DNA of 64,000 nucleotides, from contig NZ_JARRAF010000009.1 of the NCBI RefSeq assembly GCF_030129945.1, positions 120,727 through 184,726 of the forward strand, given 5' to 3'. This document shows positions 37,501 through 46,700 of this stretch, piece after piece. The notes below the pieces were generated by a model. That model was not told the origin of the DNA, did not search any database, and was given only the letters and a program-made list of their open reading frames with translations. Position numbers and translations under genes: made by a program. This stretch comes from Parachitinimonas caeni (GTDB lineage: Bacteria > Pseudomonadota > Gammaproteobacteria > Burkholderiales > Chitinimonadaceae). How positions within the stretch are numbered: the first letter of the stretch is position 1; every line of letters begins with the position of its first letter.

Positions 37501-39050
37501 GGGCTGCGTTCGCACAGCACGGCTACACGCTCGCCGGGCTGCAGGGGCACTCTGGCCAGCAAGGTGTGGGCCAGCCGGTTGGCGTGGGCCAGCAGGTCGC
37601 CATAGCTGAGGCTGAGGCCGTGCTGCTCCAGCGCAATCCGCTGCGGCTCGCGTTGCGCCTGGGCAATAAAGCCGGCCAGCGCCCGCTCCGGCGCTTTGTC
37701 CCAAGGCTTGCCCCGGCCGCGTTTGCGCAAGGTACGCTGGCGCTCGGGGGAGACGACCGCCAGCTCGCCGACGGGCCGCTCCGCCTGTTGTACCACCTGT
37801 CCCAGCACCGTACACAGCGCATCCGCAAGGCCGAACAGTACATGCGCGGCCACCACGCCGCCGCCACTACGAAAAGTCAGGCCCAGGCCCAGAGGCCCTG
37901 GCGTGGCAATCACTTCCAGCGGATAGGGGGTGTGCTCACTGAAGACGATTTCCGCCAGCTCCAGTTCGGCGGTGACCGGGCCGGCAAACTGGCCCTGATC
38001 GGCGTATTGCATGATGAACAGGTGGTCGATACCACTACCGCAGGTGGCCAGCGCTTCGGCCAGGGGCAGATGCTGCTGGTGGAGTGCCGCGAACTGGTGG
38101 TCGCGCACGGCCCGCAGCAACTGGCTGAACGGGGTATCTGCCTGCCAGCGCAAACGCAATGGCAGGGTGTTGATGAACAGCCCCACCAGCTGCTCCACTG
38201 CGTCGATGTCGGCCGGGCGGCCTGCTACCACGGTAGGGATGATCAGATCGTTGCGGCGGGTGATGGCCCCGGCTACCAGCCCCCAGGCTGCCAGCAGCAC
38301 ATGCTGCAAGCCGGCACCGTGGGCCTGTGCCAGCTGGGTGAGCTGGCCTGACAGCTCGGCCGGCAGGTTGACGGTCAGTTCCTGACTCTGGCCGACTTCA
38401 TCGCCCGTGGCTTTCAACAGGCCCTCGGCCAACAGGGCTTCACCGGGGTAGCCGGCCAGCTGCTCGCGCCACCAGTCTCGCGCCGATTCGACGCTTTGTT
38501 GAGCCAGCCATTGCTGAAACACGGCGTAGTCGGGTGCCGGTGGCAAGGGGTCGATGGCGCGGCCGGGCTCGGCCAGCTGCCGGTACAGCGTCAGCACTTC
38601 ATGCAAGACGAGGCCAATGCTCCAGCCGTCGAGCAGCACATGGTGAAAGCTCCACAGCAGGCCGGTCAGCCCGCCGGGCTCGCAGAATGTCGTCAGCCGC
38701 ATCGCGTGTTCGTTGCCGGGGGAAAACGGCTGGGCGCGGTCGAGCCGCAAGGCGGTATCGCGCAGTAGCGGTGTTGGCAGCTGGCGGATCTGCAGGGTCT
38801 CGACATGCGGGACGACCTGCACCGGGCGCGAGACCTGTTCATAGAGAAAGCGGCCACGCAAGGCATCGTGGCGGTTGATGACGGTCTGCCAGGCTTCGTT
38901 CATGGCCGCGAGGTCGAGCACGCCTTCGAACATCATCAGCAGTTGTTCGTGGTAGGCGGCGGAGTCGCTATCTTGTACCGCATGGTGCAACAGGCTTTGC
39001 TGCATGGGGGTGAGCGCGTAAACCTGTTTGACTTCGGCCTTTGTGTACAT
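34557..39050 (-). CDS. non-ribosomal peptide synthetase, C-A-T-C
   Basis: 1497 aa. C1 with active-site FHHVLLDGW at about 137; adenylation domain with FTSGSTGRPKGVML at about 605, VYGPTETTIWSS, LTGDLAAW and NGKLDRRALP; carrier domain VGGHSLLAMQ at about 990; C2 with THHIISDGW at about 1180, then an end without T or thioesterase. Read by eye, the specificity residues are D-I-L-Q-L-G-V-I-W-K, closest to glycine codes I remember. C1 should accept the chain from the hybrid enzyme; the terminal C2 probably passes it to a free amine or a missing partner. The start at 39050 has AGGGAAAGAG just upstream. A repeat block of 1.7 kb separates it from the upstream megasynthase. Confidence 0.92.
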   Translation of the reverse strand: MYTKAEVKQVYALTPMQQSLLHHAVQDSDSAAYHEQLLMMFEGVLDLAAMNEAWQTVINRHDALRGRFLYEQVSRPVQVVPHVETLQIRQLPTPLLRDTALRLDRAQPFSPGNEHAMRLTTFCEPGGLTGLLWSFHHVLLDGWSIGLVLHEVLTLYRQLAEPGRAIDPLPPAPDYAVFQQWLAQQSVESARDWWREQLAGYPGEALLAEGLLKATGDEVGQSQELTVNLPAELSGQLTQLAQAHGAGLQHVLLAAWGLVAGAITRRNDLIIPTVVAGRPADIDAVEQLVGLFINTLPLRLRWQADTPFSQLLRAVRDHQFAALHQQHLPLAEALATCGSGIDHLFIMQYADQGQFAGPVTAELELAEIVFSEHTPYPLEVIATPGPLGLGLTFRSGGGVVAAHVLFGLADALCTVLGQVVQQAERPVGELAVVSPERQRTLRKRGRGKPWDKAPERALAGFIAQAQREPQRIALEQHGLSLSYGDLLAHANRLAHTLLARVPLQPGERVAVLCERSPDLLIGLLAVLQAGAAYVPVDPDFPPDRIAQMLEDSDCRLILGSEQTLRRLPASLAWKGQRIDQPLDDAPDTAPAIATTPDDLAYVIFTSGSTGRPKGVMLRQRNAAAFFGSLPAQLGLSAGQRLLAVTTISFDIAALELIGALWAGMTIVLASTSQARDPSLLAGLLSSERIDCLQLTPTRLKLLLEHGGRECLAGLSTLLVGGEALTPALAGPLHTLPARVFNVYGPTETTIWSSFAELGRGPIHLGQAFAGEQLVLLTAEGEMQLEGAIGELAIGGVGVAAGYLNQPELTASRFIERPHIAKGPLYLTGDLAAWDADGHLRYLGRRDDQVKIRGVRIEPGEVEAILKRQPALRDAVVGTVERDDGERELVAWLVLADGSTAINPADWRQRLASQLPDALMPSHWLAVAELPQTPNGKLDRRALPAPVRRTGQLCSGRQPANATEAAIMKVYGEVLGRPVAVDDDFFAVGGHSLLAMQAIGRINRALKASYRLADLYQARSAQALAARPAGQRGDAAISPAADAADYPLSYQQESLWVLDQLVPGYAGYNVPGAYRFEPGLDPATLHRAWSQLVARHESLRTVFISVDDVPRQRVLADMPFVIDRIATDGRDDMALQALVGDLTRQPFDLMHGPLFRLALIEPPTVNGQRPWSILVLVTHHIISDGWSDNLMVQDLAAAYRDQPLPPAPPLRYRDYAVWQRQQLAGWQQAGHAGFWREHLADLPLLSLPLDGLRLARPQRDGARHNWQCPPDSQTAWRTLPSSERFAAAIASVAAVLHLASGQTDVVIGTPLSGRDRPELQDQVGLFLNLLPLRLQLTPDMSLASLQAAARSEIDSVLPHAEFPFARLVDSLGLNAPPGRHPVFDVMLILHQQAMPVPDLAGSQGRPWAEQSWSSRFDLDFELWTGPEGLHGFIEYDSSLFQPSSAHRYAEHWQAVLLALATEPDTTLAELAHRLPGARQPVQDADAFVAASLALDDEF

Positions 39051-39228
39051 TCTCTTTCCCTTTCCCCGCTCTGGGAGCACCGCTTGAAAACCTGGCTTGT
39101 TGTGGTGATGCGTTGTTATGTGTGAAGTAGATTGCTTACTTCATCAGTATCTTGGTGCGTAACTGTTGAAGTTTCGTGATGTCGTGTTGTGTAACTCGGT
39201 TCCTGCTGGTTGCGATGTTAGGCGCTAT

Positions 39229-39290
39229 TTGGCGCTAAAAACTTGAACATCATCGTGATGCTCAACTGCCAGAGATTCTGGTTAAGCGCC
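39229..39290. repeat. direct repeat, copy 1
   Basis: GGCGCTAAAAACTTGAACAT... to ...GGTTAAGCGCC; nearly the same about 60 bases recur at 39989-40050. The two copies bracket the first large repeat pair. Confidence 0.8.
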
Positions 39291-39660
39291 TTACAGTGCG
39301 TGGTTTTAAGGGTGGGGCGCACCCCGCATGTGCCTTTCTTCTTTGCTTCGCCAGTTATGCGCCTTGCGGCGCCAAGATTGGGTGCGGGGGGTGCCCCGCA
39401 GGCACCATCCTTTCTTTGTCTCGCCAAAGAAAGGAAGCAAAGAAAGGCGACCCGACTTCACCGCCCTGCGGGTTCCCTGCGCGCCTGCATCCCGGGTGGC
39501 TGGCGCAGAACTCGCCCATCCTTTGGCCGTGCTCAGACAGGCTGCGCCAGACGGCCCCACCCGCGATTCCGGTGCTCGGCGGTTCAGACGGGAAGGGATT
39601 CATAACAACCCTTTCCAGGCCGAAGTCATGGCAGGCCAATGGATTGAGGTACTCACTGTC
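39283..39660. repeat. GC-rich TTTCTTTG repeat, unit 1 (plus orientation)
   Basis: Order: TAAGCGCC..., GGGGCGCACCCCGCATG, a nested partial duplication, CTTTCTTTG..CAAAGAAAGGAAGCAAAG palindrome (about 39410-39445), CCGACTTCACCGCCCTGCGG, CGCAGAACTCGCCC, and GGTGCTCGGCGGTTCAGACG. Open frames here differ between copies and are not genes. The same order appears at 40050 and 52527, and inverted at 39751 and 40441. Confidence 0.85.
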
Positions 39661-39750
39661 TGGATCACAACGAACCGCTATCGCACACTTAGCAAAGCCA
39701 TCCAGCTATCTTCCCAACTACTCCTGTTTCATCGCTCAAATCGCTGTTAT

Positions 39751-40000
39751 GCATCCCCTCCCATCTGAACCGCCGAGCACCGCAGGCCGGAGTGGGGCCG
39801 TCCGGGGCGTTTGTCTGAGTCCGGCCGCAGGGCGGGCGAGTTTACGCACCGGCCACGCAGGGCGAGGCGCGCAGGGCACCCGAAGGGCGGTGAAGCTGGG
39901 TCGTCTTTCTTTGCCTTCTTTCTTTGACGAAGCAAAGAAAGAAGGGCGCATGCGGGGCGCCCCCCGCCCACAAACCAACGCGCCGTATGGCGCTAAAAAC
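39751..40000. repeat. GC-rich TTTCTTTG repeat, unit 1' (inverted)
   Basis: Reverse-complement version of the family: begins CCCATCTGAACCGCCGAGCACC, continues GGGCGAGTTTACGCACC and GGCGGTGAAGCTGGGTCGTC, then TTTCTTTGACGAAGCAAAG, and ends GCGCATGCGGGGCGC. Forms an inverted pair with unit 1. Confidence 0.85.
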
Positions 40001-40050
40001 TTGAACATCGTCTTGATACTCAACTGCCGAGATTCCGGTTAAGCGCCTGC
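39989..40050. repeat. direct repeat, copy 2
   Basis: Second copy of the roughly 60-base sequence at 39229-39290, differing at a few positions (ACATCGTCTTGATACTC against ACATCATCGTGATGCTC). Confidence 0.8.
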
Positions 40051-40300
40051 GGCGCGGTATTTCGGTGCGGGGGGTGCCCCGCAGGCACCTTCCTTTCTTT
40101 GTCTCGCCAAAGAAAGGAAGCAAAGAAATGCGATCCCGCTGCGCCGGTTGCTACGCAACTTCCCTCGGTCCGGGCCACTGGCCGGGCGTCGGCAGAACTC
40201 GCCCGTCCTTCGGCCGTGCTCAGACAGGCTGCCGCCGACTTCCCCCGCCCAGCCACCCGGCCCTCGGCGGCTTAGAGGGCGGTAGGGGCTCGCTGTGGTT
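40050..40300. repeat. GC-rich TTTCTTTG repeat, unit 2 (plus orientation)
   Basis: Same order as unit 1 (GGGGTGCCCCGCAGGCACC, the TTTCTTTG palindrome, CGGCAGAACTCGCCC, CGGCCGTGCTCAGACAGGCT), but more diverged after the palindrome. Confidence 0.8.
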
Positions 40301-40358
40301 AAAGCCGCTGCATATCTCCAAGACGTCAACAAGGCCATCTGCCACACACTTGGCAAAG

Positions 40359-40404
40359 CCATCCAGCCATCCAGCCATCCAGCCATCCAGCCATCCAGCC
40401 ATCC
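40359..40404. repeat. 8-bp tandem repeat (CCATCCAG)
   Basis: Five perfect CCATCCAG units and a partial sixth, inside the repeat block. The corresponding place in the first block (about 39700) has only one unit, so the array expanded after block duplication. Confidence 0.9.
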
Positions 40405-40440
40405 GTCCCACTGCCCATTTTTCACCGCACAAATCGCTGA

Positions 40441-40690
40441 TATGCGCCCCCTTCCCATCTGAACCGCCGAGCACCACAGGCCGGAGTGGGGCCGTCCGGG
40501 GCGTTTGTCTGAGTCCGGCCGCAGGGCGGGCGAGTTTACGCACCGGCCACGCAGGGTGAGGAGCGCAGGGGACCCGAAGGGCGGTGAAGCTGGGTCGTCT
40601 TTCTTTGCCTTCTTTCTTTGACGAAGCAAAGAAAGAAGGGCGCATGCGGGGCGCCCCCCGCACCTAATCACCGCGCCGTAAGGCGCTTAC
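40441..40690. repeat. GC-rich TTTCTTTG repeat, unit 2' (inverted)
   Basis: Nearly identical to unit 1' (CCATCTGAACCGCCGAGCAC, then GCATGCGGGGCGCCCCCCGC), closing the second inverted pair. Confidence 0.85.
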
Positions 40691-40742
40691 CGAATAAACG
40701 AAACGAATAAACGAAACGAATAAACGAAACGAATAAATGAAA
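40691..40742. repeat. 13-bp tandem repeat (CGAATAAACGAAA)
   Basis: Four units of CGAATAAACGAAA, the last with one change, ending 10 bp before the stop of the hybrid megasynthase. AT-rich amid GC-rich DNA. Confidence 0.9.
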
Positions 40743-40752
40743 CCACTGGCGC

Positions 40753-43700
40753 CTACTTGAACAAATCCGCCAACTCATCCTCATCCAATCCCGTCACCTG
40801 CGCAGTCGAATGCGGGCTGCTGGCCTTGCGTGGCGTCAGATGGCGGGCGATGGCCTCGGCTTGCGGATGCGCGAACAGCGCATCCATCGTCAGATCGAAG
40901 CCAGCGGCGCGCAGGCGGGCGATCAGCTTGAGTGCGCGGATCGAGTCACCGCCCAGACTGAAATAACTGTCACCCAATTGCGCCTCCACCTGCAGCACCT
41001 CACGCAAGGCCGCCAGCACGGCTTGCTCGGCCGCATTGGCGGGTTGGCGCTGTGCCGACTGGCCGGCGCGTAGGCGAGCCGGTGGCTCGGGCAGGGCGCG
41101 GCGGTCGAGCTTGCCGTTGGGCGTCTGCGGCAGACTGGCCAGCTGCACAAAACGGCTCGGCACCATGGCATCGGGCAAGTGCTCGGCCAGCCAGTTGCGC
41201 CATTCGCCCTCATCCCAGGCGGCGGCCGGCATCGACTCCCGGCATACCAGATAGGCCAGCAACTGGGCCTCGCCTTCGCCATCCCGTCGCAGGATCACCG
41301 CAGCGTCGGCAAGGGCAGCATGGCGCTTGAGCTGCTGCTCGATTTCCGCCAGTTCGATCCGCACCCCGCGTACCTTGACCTGCCCGTCACTGCGGCCCAG
41401 AAATTGCAGCGTGCCGTCGCGGGTCCAGCGGCCCAGATCACCGGTCAGGTAGATCCGGCCTTCTGCCAGTTGCGGATTGCGAATAAAGCGGGCGTCGGTG
41501 GCATCGGCCTGATCGAGATAGCCGGCCGCCACACCGACCCCGGCAATGGCGATTTCACCCGTTGCACCCATGATCTGCAGCTGGCCGGTCTTATCCAGTA
41601 CAAACAGCTGCTGGCCGGGCAGGGCGCGGCCCAGGCCGGTTTGGCCATCGTTCAGCGGCAAGGCGGCCGACCAGATCGTGGTTTCGGTCGGGCCATAAAC
41701 GCTGAAACACTGGCCGGGCAGGGTTTGCAGACGTTCTGCCAGCGGTGCGGGCAGGGCTTCGCCGCCCACCAGCAGGGTTTTCAGGCGCTCAACGGTGCCG
41801 CTGGCATCCAGCGCCAGCAGGGGCGCGAGCCGGGTCGGGGTCAGCTGCAGGGTGTTGATGTCTTCCTGCTGGATCAGCGTCAACAGGGCTTCGGGGTCGC
41901 GTGCCTGCGCCGTGGTGGCCAGCACGAGGGTCAGGCCATGCCACAGGCTGCCGATCAGCTCGAGCGAGGCGATGTCGAAAGAAATGGTGGTAACGGCCAG
42001 CAGCCGGTCGCCAGCACTCAGTCCAAAGCTGTGGGCCAACTGGCTGAAGAAAGCCGCCGCGTTGCGCTGGCGCACCATCACGCCCTTGGGCTTGCCGGTC
42101 GAGCCGGAGGTGAAGATGACATAGGCCAGGTCATCAGGTGTGGTGCGGATTGCCGGCGCCGTTTGCGGGGCGGTCGGGTCGATCTGATCCACCGGCTGCG
42201 TGACCACATCGGTCGGCAAGGCCAGCCGGCCGAGGGCGCTGTGGCTGCCCAGAATCAGCCGGGCGCGGCTTTCATCCAGCATCAGCTGGATGCGCTCGGC
42301 CGGAAAGTCAGGGTCGATCGGCACATAGGCGGCCCCCGTCTGCAAGATCGCCAACAGGCCGATCAACATATCGGGCGTGCGTTCGCAGATCAGCGCCACG
42401 CGGTCGTTGGCCTGCAGCGGCTGGCGGCGCAGCAGGGTGTGGGCCAGTTGATTGGCCCGGCGCAGCAGTTCGCCGTAGCTGAACTGCACTTCACCCTGGC
42501 TGAGAGCGATGGCATCGGGCTGGCGGCTCGCCTGTTCGAGGAAGCCGGTCAAGGCCAGCGTCGGCACCTCGGTCCACTCCTCGCCACGCCCCCATTCGCG
42601 CAGCAAGGCGGCTTCGGTCTCGCTCTGCAGGTTCAGGCTGATGGCGGGCTGCTCCAGTTGCTCGGGCAGGCTCTGCAGGAGCGCCAGGTAGCGGTCGAGA
42701 TGCTCTTGCGCACTATCGGCGCTGAACAGATCGGTGGCGTATTCGCAGCGCAGTTGCAGACGGCCTTCGGCTTCGACCACTTCCATGCTCAGGTCGAACA
42801 TGGCAGCGCCGCGAGAGATGGTCAGGGTTTCACACTGCAGCCCCGCCAGCTTGTAAACGCGATCGTTGCCGTTTTCCATGATGAACATCACATCGAACAG
42901 CGGGTTGCGCGAGAGGTCGCGCTCGACATTCAGTCCGCGCAGGATTTCGTCGAGCGGGTAGTCCTGGTGACTCATCGCCTGCAGGAAGCTGCGATGACAC
43001 TGGCGCGCCGCCTCGGCGACGGTGAGGTCGTTGCCCGCAAGGCGTAAGGGCAGGGTCTGGGCAAACATGCCGACGGTGCCGGCAAATCGCTCATCACTAC
43101 GCCCGCCCACGGGCACGCCCACCACTACTTCGTCCTGCCCGGCCAGTCGCTGCAACAGCAGGCTCCAGCCGGCCAGCAGCAAGGGAAACAGAGGCAATTT
43201 GTGGCGCAGGGCGGCCTCTTTCAGGCGGCGGGTGGCGGTCGCATCCAGCTCGGCAAAGCGGTCGTCTCCGCGCTGGCTGCGGCGGGCCGGGCGGGGGAAA
43301 TCAGTCGGCAGCGCCAGCGGTTCCGGCAGGCTGGCAAATTGCTGTTGCCAGTAACGGCTGGCTTCGGCGTGGGCTAAGCTGTGCTGCCACTGCTGGGCAC
43401 TGGCGACCTGATCCAGCGGCTGCGCCGGGACGGCGGGCAGGGTCTTGCCTTCATACAGGGCCATCAGTTCTGAGGCGATCAGGTTGAGCGAGAGGCCATC
43501 GACCACGATATGGTGGGCGTCCATCACCAGTACATGGTGGTCGGCCGCCAGTGTGAACAGAGCGGCGCGGAACAGGGGCGCCTCGGTTAGTTCGAACGGG
43601 CGAATGAAGGCCTTGACCTGCTGTTCGAGCGTGGCGGGCGTTGCTGTCTCGCGCTGCAGCACAAAGCGGGCGTTGGCCACTACCTGCTGGCGAACGCCTT

Positions 43701-46700
43701 CTTCGGCCAGCACAAAGCGCGTGCGTAGTGCCTCGTGCCGCTGGAACACCTGTTGCAGCGCGGCGTCGAGCGCCTCGCTGCGCAGGGCGCCTCGCAGCGC
43801 AATCGAGAGCGGCACGTTGTAGGCGGTGTTGGCGCCCTCGATGGCGGTCAGCGCAAACAGACGCTGCTGGGCGGCGGTGACGGCACCTTCGGTGGGGCGG
43901 CTGACGGGGCTGGGGAGCGATTTGCCGCCATGCGGGCCTTCAGGGCTGCGAAAGGCAAAGCCCCCGGCCCGCAACTCGGACACTGCCTGCTTGACAGCGC
44001 TGATGATGCGCTCGATGTCGGCATCGGTGTGTGCGGTGGAGAGGAAACAGATCCGGCGCTCCCAGATGTAGACCCCATGCAGGTTCAGCAACAGACCGAA
44101 CAGATCCATCTCGATTGGCTGGAACAGCGCGGTGAAGCGGCCGGTGCCATCAAACCGGAACAGCGAGCCGAAGTGATTGAGCTGGATCGGTACCGACTCG
44201 GCGGCAAAAAAGGCGTTGAGCCGCTCAGCCATCCGTGCTGCCTTCTGATTGAGTCGGGTGTAGAGGTCCGGTGTCGTTTCGATGATCTGCAAGGCGGCGC
44301 GAGCGGCGGCCAGCGCGATCGGATGTTTGACATAGGTGCCACCGAAGTAGATGACTTCGTGCTCGGGGCGCGAAGCGTCGCCATAGCGCCAGTCGCCACC
44401 ATCGACGGCATCCAGATAGCGGGCGCTGCCGCTGACGATGCTCATCGGCAGACCGCCGCCAACGATCTTGCCGTAAACCGCCATGTCGGCGCGGATGCCG
44501 AACGCCTGCTGCGCCCCTCCGGCGGCAATGCGGAAGCCAGTGATCATCTCGTCGAAGATCAGGGCCACATCATGCTGGCGGGTGATCTCGCGCAGGGTCT
44601 TGAGGAAGGCCACCGGATGAAAGCCCGGCCGGCGGGATTGCACCGGTTCGACCAGTACGGCAGCCAGTTCATGGGCATGGGCGCGGATCTTGTCGAGACC
44701 TTCTTCGGTGCCGTAATTGACGATCAGCAGATCTTCGACCATGCCGGGTGGAATGCCGGCGCCGGTCGGGAAGACATGGCCATCGTGCTCCATGCCGAGC
44801 ACCCCGTCCCAGGTGCCATGATAGGCGCCGCTGAAGATGACGATCTTGCGGCGGCCGGTCACGGCGCGGGCCAGCCGCACCGCCATCATCACCGCTTCGG
44901 CACCCGTGTTGCAGAAAGTTACCCGCTCCATGCCGGTCAGGCGGCTGATCTGCGCCGCTACCTCGGCTGCCAGCGGGTTTTGCGGCCCGATGGCAAAGCT
45001 GTGGGCGGCCTGGGCCTGTACGGCGGCGACCACCGCCGGTTCGGCATGGCCCAGCAGGCCCACGCCACAACCCATGGTGATATCCACATAGTCATTGCCA
45101 TCGACATCGATCATATGGCTGCCGACCGTCTGGTCGGAGGCGATGGGGTACATCATCTCCTTCAGCGTGTAGCGGAAACTCAGGGTGTTCTTCCAGTCGC
45201 ACAGCGTCTTGCGGTGATCGGCTGCCAGCTGGCGCGAGCCGCCCGTGCGCTGGGTGTAACGCTGCGTCAGCGCTTCGAGAAAGGCCTGCTGCCGTGCATC
45301 GAGTACATCCTCGTCGAGCTTGAGTGAGCGGAAGTTCGGCGCCGCCGGCTTCTCCGCCTTGCCGGGGGCTTCTGCTGCCGGTGTGGCCGAGGGTAGTGGT
45401 GATGGGACGAGGGCGGGGGCCGGCACCGGGTTGGTCGGCCCGGCTTGCCCAAGCAGGGTCAGCTGATCCTGCATCAAGCGTGACAAGGCATCGAGTTGCT
45501 GGCTCATCAGGCTGTGCAGGCTGCCATCGGCCTGCAGCGCCGGACGTGGCTGGGCTGGTGCAATCGGCGATGACGGCAGTACGGCAGCGGGCGCGGCCAC
45601 CGGCGCAGGCATCGACACCGGTGTGGCTACCAGGTTCTGCGGAGCGGCCGCCACGACTGGCGCGGCAGCCACGGGGGCCGGCTGACAGTCGGCCAGCCGG
45701 CCGGCGATCTTGCGGGCGGTGTCGAGGTCGTCATAGAACTCGGCCAGGGTGGCCTGCAAGCCATGCTGTTTTTCGAGCTGGGTGCCCAGCTGCACCATCA
45801 TCAGCGAATCCAGGCCCAGTTCCAGCAGGCTGTGGTCGGGGTTGACCTCGTCGTTATCCAGCCCGGTGAGCTGGGCGATCAGATGGATGACGATGGGCAG
45901 GGAAGTGAGGGCGCTGATATGGGTGGACATAGCAGGGGTTCTCGCAGAAAGAGGGCTGATTGGAAGAGGGGCTGCGGGTAGCGAGGCGGCAGGCTGCGCC
46001 AGATCGGCCTGGCCATCGTGGCGGGCCAGCAGGATGAACTGGCTGGCATCGCTATCCCCGTGCTGGGCCGGGCCGGGCTCGAACCCGGCCTGTTGCAGCA
46101 GCTGGCGCCAGTGCGGCAGATCAAGCAAGGGAGAGTCGGGCAGGCGCAAGGCTTTGTCGGTGGCGCGGTGCCAGCCATCGGCCAGACCGAAAGTCAGATG
46201 AATAAAGCCATGCGACACCACCTGCTCGTGAACCAGCAGACAGCCACCGGGCCGCAGCAGGGGCCGTAGATTGGCCAGGGTGCGGGCGATGTCGGCCGTG
46301 GCGTGCAAGACGTTGTTGGCAATGACCAGATCGACCGAGGCTGGCGCAAAGCCTTGTGCCAGCGCCGGCTTTTCGAGGTCGAGCACGGCCATGTCCAGAC
46401 GGTCACTGCCAAGACGGCGCCGTGCCTGCGCAAAAAAGCCCCGGCTGACGTCGGTGCAGAGATAACGGCCGGGCCAGTTTGCCGGCAGCACCTTCAGGAT
46501 GGCTGCGGTGGTGCTGCCGGTGCCCGTGCCGACTTCGAGCAACTGCGGCGCCGCGCCAGCCGGCTGCTGGGCCAGCCAGCCGGCGACCGCTTCGGCTACC
46601 AGCCGGTTATAGCTGTCCTGCACCTCGTTGTCGGCATAGCAGGCGGCCACGCGAGAGAGATCGCCCCCCGGGAACAGCACTTCGGTCGGATGTTGACTGC

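Noticed and set aside
40359..40404. Short regular repeats considered as CRISPR
   Set aside because: Units of 8 bp (and 13 bp at 40691-40742) without spacers; simple tandem repeats.
39243..40671. Several 80-250-aa frames in the repeat block
   Set aside because: They follow the repeat units on both strands, change with each copy and have no ribosome site; repeats, not genes.
41179..45327. Long plus-strand frames (622 and 530 aa) opposite the hybrid megasynthase
   Set aside because: Antisense shadows of the C, A and aminotransferase domains.
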